From Altererythrobacter rubellus (GTDB lineage Bacteria; Pseudomonadota; Alphaproteobacteria; Sphingomonadales; Sphingomonadaceae), in NCBI RefSeq assembly GCF_030284385.1, contig NZ_CP127221.1:1302001-1366000 (forward strand): a stretch of 64,000 nt of DNA, given 5' to 3'. Shown here piece by piece: positions 59,631 through 64,000 of the stretch (position 1 is the first letter of the stretch; every line of letters starts with the position of its first letter). Both the position numbers and the translations under genes were made by a program. Under the pieces are notes generated by a model. That model was not told the origin of the DNA and did no database searches. It saw nothing but the letters and a program-made list of their open reading frames with translations.

Positions 59631-60620
59631 ATGAAGAGGGGCGCTTTTTTCTCAATTGGTTTGGCAGCAGCGGTGGCGATCACAGCACCGGCGCTGGCAC
59701 AAGAAGCGTCCACATCAGAAGACAACGCCTCCACTCATAGCGCGCGGTGGCCCAGCCTCGGCTCGGGCTCCACGCCACAAGACATGCAGCAGAGCCTGGA
59801 ACAAGGGCCAGAGCTTAACCGCAATCTTTCCGCGCTCGATCTGCTCGAGCAGCGCCGAAGGCTGGACAGCGCTCTCGCAGCAATTGCGCCGCAGCGGGCG
59901 GGGCAGGTCGATGCATATGTCGTCGCGATCGCGCTCGACAGCGATCCGGTATTCGCTCGCGAGGCGCGCGAAGTCGGTGAGGTATTGAAGCATCGCTACA
60001 ACGCCCAGGACCGGACGCTGGTTCTCGCCGGGCCTGACGGTGAAGATGATGGCCTGCCGCGCGGTTCGATCCGCTCGCTTTTGATCGCGCTCGCCAGCAT
60101 CGCTGAAAAGATGGACCCGGCTGAAGACGTGCTGGTGCTCTATTCTACCAGCCACGGACTGCCACAAGGTCTGGCCTATCACTACGAAGATAGCGGCTAT
60201 GGCGTGCTATCGCCCAAACTGCTGAAAGACACCTTCGCAGAGCTAGGAATCGAGAAACGCTTGCTGCTGCTCTCGGCATGCTACTCCGGAGTTTTCGTGC
60301 CAAAACTCGCAGGCGAGAACACCGCGATCATCACCGCGTCGGCTGACAATCGCACGTCTTTTGGCTGTCAGCCAGACAATGACTGGACGTTTTTCGGAGA
60401 CGCGCTGGTCAACCGCGCAATGCGAAAGCCGCAAACGCTACTGATGGCGCACCGCGAAGCTGTGCTTTCGATAGCGGATTGGGAATCACGCATGCGGTTG
60501 CCCGCCAGCTTGCCGCAGGCGCGGATCGGCAATGGGGCGATGAGCTGGCTCAGCGCAATCGAAGCGAGCATGCCGCGGGTCGCGACAGCGCCCACTGGCA
60601 AGCCGGCTATGGGCGAATAA
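59631..60620 (+). CDS. Secreted C13 (legumain/caspase-like) family cysteine peptidase
   Basis: The 329-residue protein has a signal peptide (GLAAAVAITAPALAQ) and a caspase-haemoglobinase fold. H175 in VLYSTSHGLPQGLAYH and C217 in LLLLSACYSGVFVPKL form the dyad typical of bacterial peptidase C13-like proteins. TAIITASADNRTSFGC follows, also family-typical. Substrate and role are unknown; periplasmic protein processing is a guess. It lies 48 bases after the sdhA-downstream membrane protein and is convergent with the phytase-like/cyclophilin gene. Confidence 0.85.
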   Translation: MKRGAFFSIGLAAAVAITAPALAQEASTSEDNASTHSARWPSLGSGSTPQDMQQSLEQGPELNRNLSALDLLEQRRRLDSALAAIAPQRAGQVDAYVVAIALDSDPVFAREAREVGEVLKHRYNAQDRTLVLAGPDGEDDGLPRGSIRSLLIALASIAEKMDPAEDVLVLYSTSHGLPQGLAYHYEDSGYGVLSPKLLKDTFAELGIEKRLLLLSACYSGVFVPKLAGENTAIITASADNRTSFGCQPDNDWTFFGDALVNRAMRKPQTLLMAHREAVLSIADWESRMRLPASLPQARIGNGAMSWLSAIEASMPRVATAPTGKPAMGE

Positions 60621-60622
60621 AA

Positions 60623-62167
60623 CTATTCTGCCGCGTCAACGCGCCGCACATTTACGATCTCAATTGGCTTCGCAAGCATCTGGCCTTTGAGGAAGCCTTC
60701 GCCTTTGTCCGGATCGGTGGGCGTAGCGTGAATTGCGTGAACGACATCCATCCCGCCCACTACATAGCCAAACACGGCAAAGCCGGGGCGGCGACCGGGG
60801 TCATCAGATTCCGGATAGGCATCCAGCCCGCGTTGATCGCGGATCATGATCGAGAAGTCACCTGTCGCGCTGCCCGGTTCAAACCGCGCCATCGACAGTG
60901 CGCCATCGGTGTGGCTGAGCCCGGTTTCATTGGTCGGTTCGTGAGTAATGCCGTCAAGTATCCGTCGCGGATCGTTTTGTGTTCCACATTGCAGGAAGCC
61001 GCTCTGCTCCTGGCCGCCTGTCACCCGCATCGCGCGATAGCATTTGGTGTTGTCGTATCGATCTTCATCGACATAGCGCAGGAAGTTGGCGGCAGTAATC
61101 GGTGCGCGTTCAGTCTCGAGCGAGACCGTGATGTCACCCATGGAAGTTTCCAGCACGACCAGTTCGGTTGCATAGACCTTTGGCGGGACGCCCGGAGCAG
61201 TCGCGGCGCGCTGACTGACCTGAAATTTCATCAGCAAGGTCCGCTGATCGCTGGAGAAATTGTTGTCTGATACGATGTAGAGAAAGGTCTCTTCGCCTTC
61301 TTCGCGCACCGCGATCCCTTCGAAATTGTCGATCGAAAGCGACGTGTCCCAGACGGCGAGTGTCTCATCCAGTCCGTCCGGACCCATTGCGATGATTGCA
61401 GCCGAATTTCCGAGTTCCCGAGACCAGCTGCGGAAGAGTACGAAACACACACCATTGCTCGCGCAATCGGCATCGGTCGGGACACCTCCGCGCGTGTCCA
61501 GCGGAGCTGGGGGCTCGAGCTCGAAATTGACTAGACCAACATTGTCTTTCAGCACACAGTTTGGCTGCGCTTCGCCCGCCCATTCGCCGCACGCAAGGTA
61601 GCCGTTCGACGTTACTGCCAGCGTTTCCAGACCGCTGTTTGATGGCGCATTGGCAACATGCGTGACGGCATCATGGGCGGCAGGTTCCGCTGGCCCCGCC
61701 AAGCTGGCATAGCGCCAAACTCGGTGATCCTGTTCAAACGATACCAGCCAGCCACCATCGCTAGAGCGGGTTATCGCTTCGGCATCGCTGTCGGCTTTCC
61801 CGCGCAGGGGCTTTCCACGCTCGTCATTCAGTGCGCCGACTTCGATCTCGATCAAATCGACGAGTGTGCCGCGGATCTCGTCTGTTTCGATGGTCAACCA
61901 GCGCCCGTCATCCATCACGCCAACCAAATGTCCGTCGTGCCATTCCAGGCCCGATATCCCGCCGATTTCCAGTTCGCCGGCTTCGATTTCCAGACCGCCA
62001 CGATAGATCAGCTCACCGAGTTTGACGTTGTCGGCATCATTGGGGTCAAGCGAAACCGGCAAGGTCTCGGGCATCACTGTGCCTGTTTCCGCGAAGGAGG
62101 GGGCGTGCATAACAGCGGCCGTTGCCGCAACGCCGAATGCGAGTGGGAGTGCTAACTTCCAAGTCAT
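60623..62167 (-). CDS. Secreted fusion: phytase-like esterase domain plus cyclophilin peptidyl-prolyl isomerase
   Basis: The 514-residue protein has a signal peptide (MHAPSFA region, cleavage near residue 26). Residues ~53-316 match the esterase-like/phytase-like beta-propeller family: ISGLEWHDGHLVGVMDDGRW, SDAEAITRSSDGGWLVSFEQ, IDNFEGIAVREEG and VSDNNFSSDQRTLLMKFQV. Residues ~336-510 are a cyclophilin: VVLETSMGDITVSLETERAP, ITAANFLRYVDEDRYDNTKC, GALSMARFEPGSATGDFSIM and FGYVVGGMDVV. Periplasmic cyclophilins of this type normally have their own signal peptide; here the junction at residues 317-335 (SQRAATAPGVPPKVYATE) has none. The frame is continuous. Confidence 0.85.
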   Translation of the reverse strand: MTWKLALPLAFGVAATAAVMHAPSFAETGTVMPETLPVSLDPNDADNVKLGELIYRGGLEIEAGELEIGGISGLEWHDGHLVGVMDDGRWLTIETDEIRGTLVDLIEIEVGALNDERGKPLRGKADSDAEAITRSSDGGWLVSFEQDHRVWRYASLAGPAEPAAHDAVTHVANAPSNSGLETLAVTSNGYLACGEWAGEAQPNCVLKDNVGLVNFELEPPAPLDTRGGVPTDADCASNGVCFVLFRSWSRELGNSAAIIAMGPDGLDETLAVWDTSLSIDNFEGIAVREEGEETFLYIVSDNNFSSDQRTLLMKFQVSQRAATAPGVPPKVYATELVVLETSMGDITVSLETERAPITAANFLRYVDEDRYDNTKCYRAMRVTGGQEQSGFLQCGTQNDPRRILDGITHEPTNETGLSHTDGALSMARFEPGSATGDFSIMIRDQRGLDAYPESDDPGRRPGFAVFGYVVGGMDVVHAIHATPTDPDKGEGFLKGQMLAKPIEIVNVRRVDAAE

Positions 62168-62244
62168 TCATCCATCGTGGTCGGTCGCTCGCAGAGTTTC
62201 AACCCCTGTAATTCGCCGTTAATCCACGCTTCGTGTTTACAGCC

Positions 62245-62261
62245 GTAGTCGAAATGACTAC
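62245..62261. promoter_or_regulatory. Candidate BlaI-type operator
   Basis: GTAGTC and GACTAC form an inverted repeat around GAAAT (62245-62261), embedded in TACAGCCGTAGTC...GACTACAGACG. It lies 56 bases before the BlaI-like start and 78 bases from the divergent phytase-like/cyclophilin start. BlaI/MecI repressors bind dyads containing TACA/TGTA or GTAGT-type half-sites and usually control their own operon. Assignment is inference. Confidence 0.55.
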
Positions 62262-62316
62262 AGACGTAATCGTCAATTCGTAACCGGACTGATCGAGCGT
62301 CTATCGGAGGAAGCAA

Positions 62317-62706
62317 ATGGGACAGGGCAGTAACGCAAAACCCGAACGCATTAGCGAGGCCGAGCACGCCGTTATGGAGGTGCTGTGGGATAGAAACCCG
62401 GCAACCGCCGCTGATGTATCGGATGCGCTGGCACAGAATCGCGGCTGGAGCCTGGCCACAGTCAAAACGCTGCTCGGGCGACTGGTCCAGAAGCACGCCA
62501 TTTCTGCCAGTCCAGACGGCAGGCGCTATCTCTATACGCCGCTGATCGAACGCTCGGACTATATCGGAACCGAAAGCAAAAGGCTGGTCGACCGGCTGTT
62601 CGGAGGTCGTGCCGCCTCACTGGTGGCGCATCTGGCCGATCAGGAAGCGCTTACAGAAGATGATCTGACGGAAATCGAAGCCCTGTTGAAGGAGCTGAAA
62701 CGATGA
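62317..62706 (+). CDS. BlaI/MecI/CopY-family transcriptional repressor
   Basis: The 129-residue protein has the winged-helix start ERISEAEHAVMEVLWDRNPA, then ADVSDALAQNRGWSLATVKT and LLGRLVQKHAISASPDGRRY. The C-terminal dimerisation segment is RLFGGRAASLVAHLADQEAL. It normally represses its operon until cleaved or released by the partner membrane protease. GGAGGAAG precedes the ATG. Its stop overlaps the next gene's start (ATGATG/TGA), so both are made together. Confidence 0.92.
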   Translation: MGQGSNAKPERISEAEHAVMEVLWDRNPATAADVSDALAQNRGWSLATVKTLLGRLVQKHAISASPDGRRYLYTPLIERSDYIGTESKRLVDRLFGGRAASLVAHLADQEALTEDDLTEIEALLKELKR

Positions 62707-64000
62707 TGGACTGGCTAACCGATACATTCATTTGGACCGCGGCATTGATTGCGCTGGTCCTGCTCATTCGTCGCCCTGTGGCACGGCATTTCGGCCCCCA
62801 AGCGGCCTATGCACTGTGGGCTCTGCCGCTGATAAGGTTGGTTCTCCCCCCACTGACCTTGCCCGCATGGATGGCGCCGTCGGAGCCAGCAACTGCGCTT
62901 GCGACTGAGGTTGAGCCACTTGATGTCTTTGCGCTTGTCGCTGAGCGCAACGCTATTCCTTTTCCAGGGTCAGACGTAACTCTCAGCCAGCCCTTGCTGC
63001 CGTTCAATCTTTCAGAATTCGTGCTGGCCATTTGGCTGGCGGGTGCTGCGACATTCCTTTTCCTGCGCTTCCGGGCGTATAGCCGGATGCGGCAGGAGCT
63101 TCTGGCCGAAGGACGCGACGTCGGCCAGGCCGGCAAGGTGCGCCTGATCGAAACCCCTTTGACCAGCGCGCCCCTTGCCTTCGGCGTAATCGACAAAGTT
63201 GTGGCGCTGCCCGAAGGTTTCATGGCCACTTGGTATCGTGATGCCCGAGATCTGGCGCTGGCACATGAGTTGGCACACCACAAAGGGCACGATCTTGCAA
63301 TTAACATGGCTGTGCAGCCCCTGTTCGCGCTGCATTGGTTTAATCCACTTGGCTATCTTGGCTGGCTCGCGCTGCGGCGTGACCAGGAAGCGGCCTGTGA
63401 CGCGCGCGTGATTGCGAAGCGCGCGAAGGAAGACCGCGCGACCTATGCGCAAGTGATCGCCAGTTTTGCTGCCGGACCCAATGTCGCGCTTGCTGCGCCG
63501 ATGACGTGCCCGGTGCTCGGGGACAAATCGATAATTCACCGTTTGAGGAGCCTTAAAATGAACAATCAATCAACTAAGCGCCGCATGGCTGGACGCGGCC
63601 TATTGGCTGCTGCCTTGGTTGCCTTGCCGCTAACCGCGACTGTCACCTATGCTGACAGCACGAGCTTTGACGATGTGTTTGCCGATGTGCCGGCACCGCC
63701 AGCACCTCCAACACCCCCGACACCAGGTACAGCCGTTCCGGCACCTCCTGCGCCGCCCGCTGCGCCCGAAGCGCCCGAGGCTCCTGAAGTTGAAGAGAAC
63801 GTATGGGTTGAGAAAGACGAAGACGGCGTTGAACGCCGATATGTCATCCGCAAGGCGGTGCATGTCGATGGCCAGCATGACGACCACGAGGTGCATCGCG
63901 AAGTAAAGAAGCACCGCATCGTGCGGGTCCAGCGCGAAGGTGAAGGGCTTACCGAAGAGGAAAAGCGCGAAATCCTGATCGAAGTTCGCGAAGGATTAGA
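62703..64000 (+). CDS. M56/BlaR1-family membrane metalloprotease, partial (runs off right edge)
   Basis: At least 432 codons are present. Three to four N-terminal helices (FIWTAALIALVLLIRR, YALWALPLIRLVLPPLTLP, VLAIWLAGAATFLFLRF) surround the protease site H188-E-L-A-H (LALAHELAHHKGHDLAIN). RRDQEAACDARVIAKRAKED carries the distal Glu. A further helix (LLAAALVALPLTATVTYA) leads to a Pro/Ala-rich linker (residues ~319-360) and a charged periplasmic region (VEKDEDGVERRYVIRKAVHV). No penicillin-binding sensor domain is seen up to the edge, so the signal may not be a beta-lactam. Two overlapping ATGs at 62703 and 62706. Confidence 0.88.
   Translation, partial: MMDWLTDTFIWTAALIALVLLIRRPVARHFGPQAAYALWALPLIRLVLPPLTLPAWMAPSEPATALATEVEPLDVFALVAERNAIPFPGSDVTLSQPLLPFNLSEFVLAIWLAGAATFLFLRFRAYSRMRQELLAEGRDVGQAGKVRLIETPLTSAPLAFGVIDKVVALPEGFMATWYRDARDLALAHELAHHKGHDLAINMAVQPLFALHWFNPLGYLGWLALRRDQEAACDARVIAKRAKEDRATYAQVIASFAAGPNVALAAPMTCPVLGDKSIIHRLRSLKMNNQSTKRRMAGRGLLAAALVALPLTATVTYADSTSFDDVFADVPAPPAPPTPPTPGTAVPAPPAPPAAPEAPEAPEVEENVWVEKDEDGVERRYVIRKAVHVDGQHDDHEVHREVKKHRIVRVQREGEGLTEEEKREILIEVREGL

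Noticed and set aside
54683..62706. B3 metallo-beta-lactamase and BlaI/BlaR pair as one resistance operon
   Set aside because: They are about 7 kb apart with unrelated sdh and other genes between, and on different strands; a shared regulon is only a possibility.

Overview
The window is a chromosomal segment of an alphaproteobacterium, most likely in the Sphingomonadales and probably Erythrobacteraceae. The reasons are a class I (archaeal-type) lysyl-tRNA synthetase, a ribosomal protein L9 with a long acidic tail, the aroQ-accB-accC and fabD-fabG runs, sdhC-sdhD-sdhA, bamD followed by recN and ligA, and many 1-22 base gene overlaps. I see no prophage, integrase, transposase or CRISPR array. 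Most genes are chromosomal housekeeping genes.

Layout. 1-5 kb: the N-terminal part of a DinG-type helicase, lysS, a prolyl-4-hydroxylase-like oxygenase, a cytochrome b561 and an Arg-rich RcnB-like protein. 5-9 kb: an FMN-binding oxidase-family protein, a DUF2946-like protein and a TonB-dependent receptor broken by one TAG. 9-15 kb: ettA, a MATE exporter, two tRNAs, a histidine kinase and an Lrp/AsnC regulator. 15-20 kb: accC, accB, aroQ, an MFS transporter and RidA. 20-24.8 kb: amn, rpsF-rpsR-rplI, a DUF808 protein and a GST. 24.8-31.7 kb: an acyl-CoA ligase, an Mpl-type Mur ligase divergent from an LD-carboxypeptidase, fabD-fabG and dnaN. 31.7-41 kb: an accessory stretch with a GST pseudogene, a DUF2855 protein, a lipoprotein pseudogene, an amidohydrolase, an epoxide-hydrolase-like protein, a ferredoxin reductase, and a polyhydroxyalkanoate depolymerase and synthase. 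41-50 kb: lepA, bamD, a shortened nhaA, recN and ligA. 50-64 kb: an M14 peptidase, prmA, a B3 metallo-beta-lactamase, sdhCDA, a C13-type cysteine peptidase, a two-domain phytase-like/cyclophilin protein, and a BlaI-BlaR-type regulator/protease pair that runs off the right edge.

How the genes work together. accB/accC and fabD/fabG feed fatty-acid synthesis. The Mur ligase and LD-carboxypeptidase suggest peptidoglycan recycling. phaC and phaZ make and mobilise storage polyester. sdhCDA is three quarters of complex II, and sdhB is not in the window.

The most notable pattern is gene decay. There are seven damaged or fragmentary loci in 64 kb: the TonB receptor, a GST, a SnoaL-like lipoprotein, two pieces of PAS/GGDEF signalling genes, the tail of a DNA methyltransferase, and an nhaA with a large in-frame internal deletion. 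Short dispersed repeats lie beside several of them. I found no convincing new defence or biosynthetic system. The most unusual intact gene is the secreted phytase-like/cyclophilin fusion.
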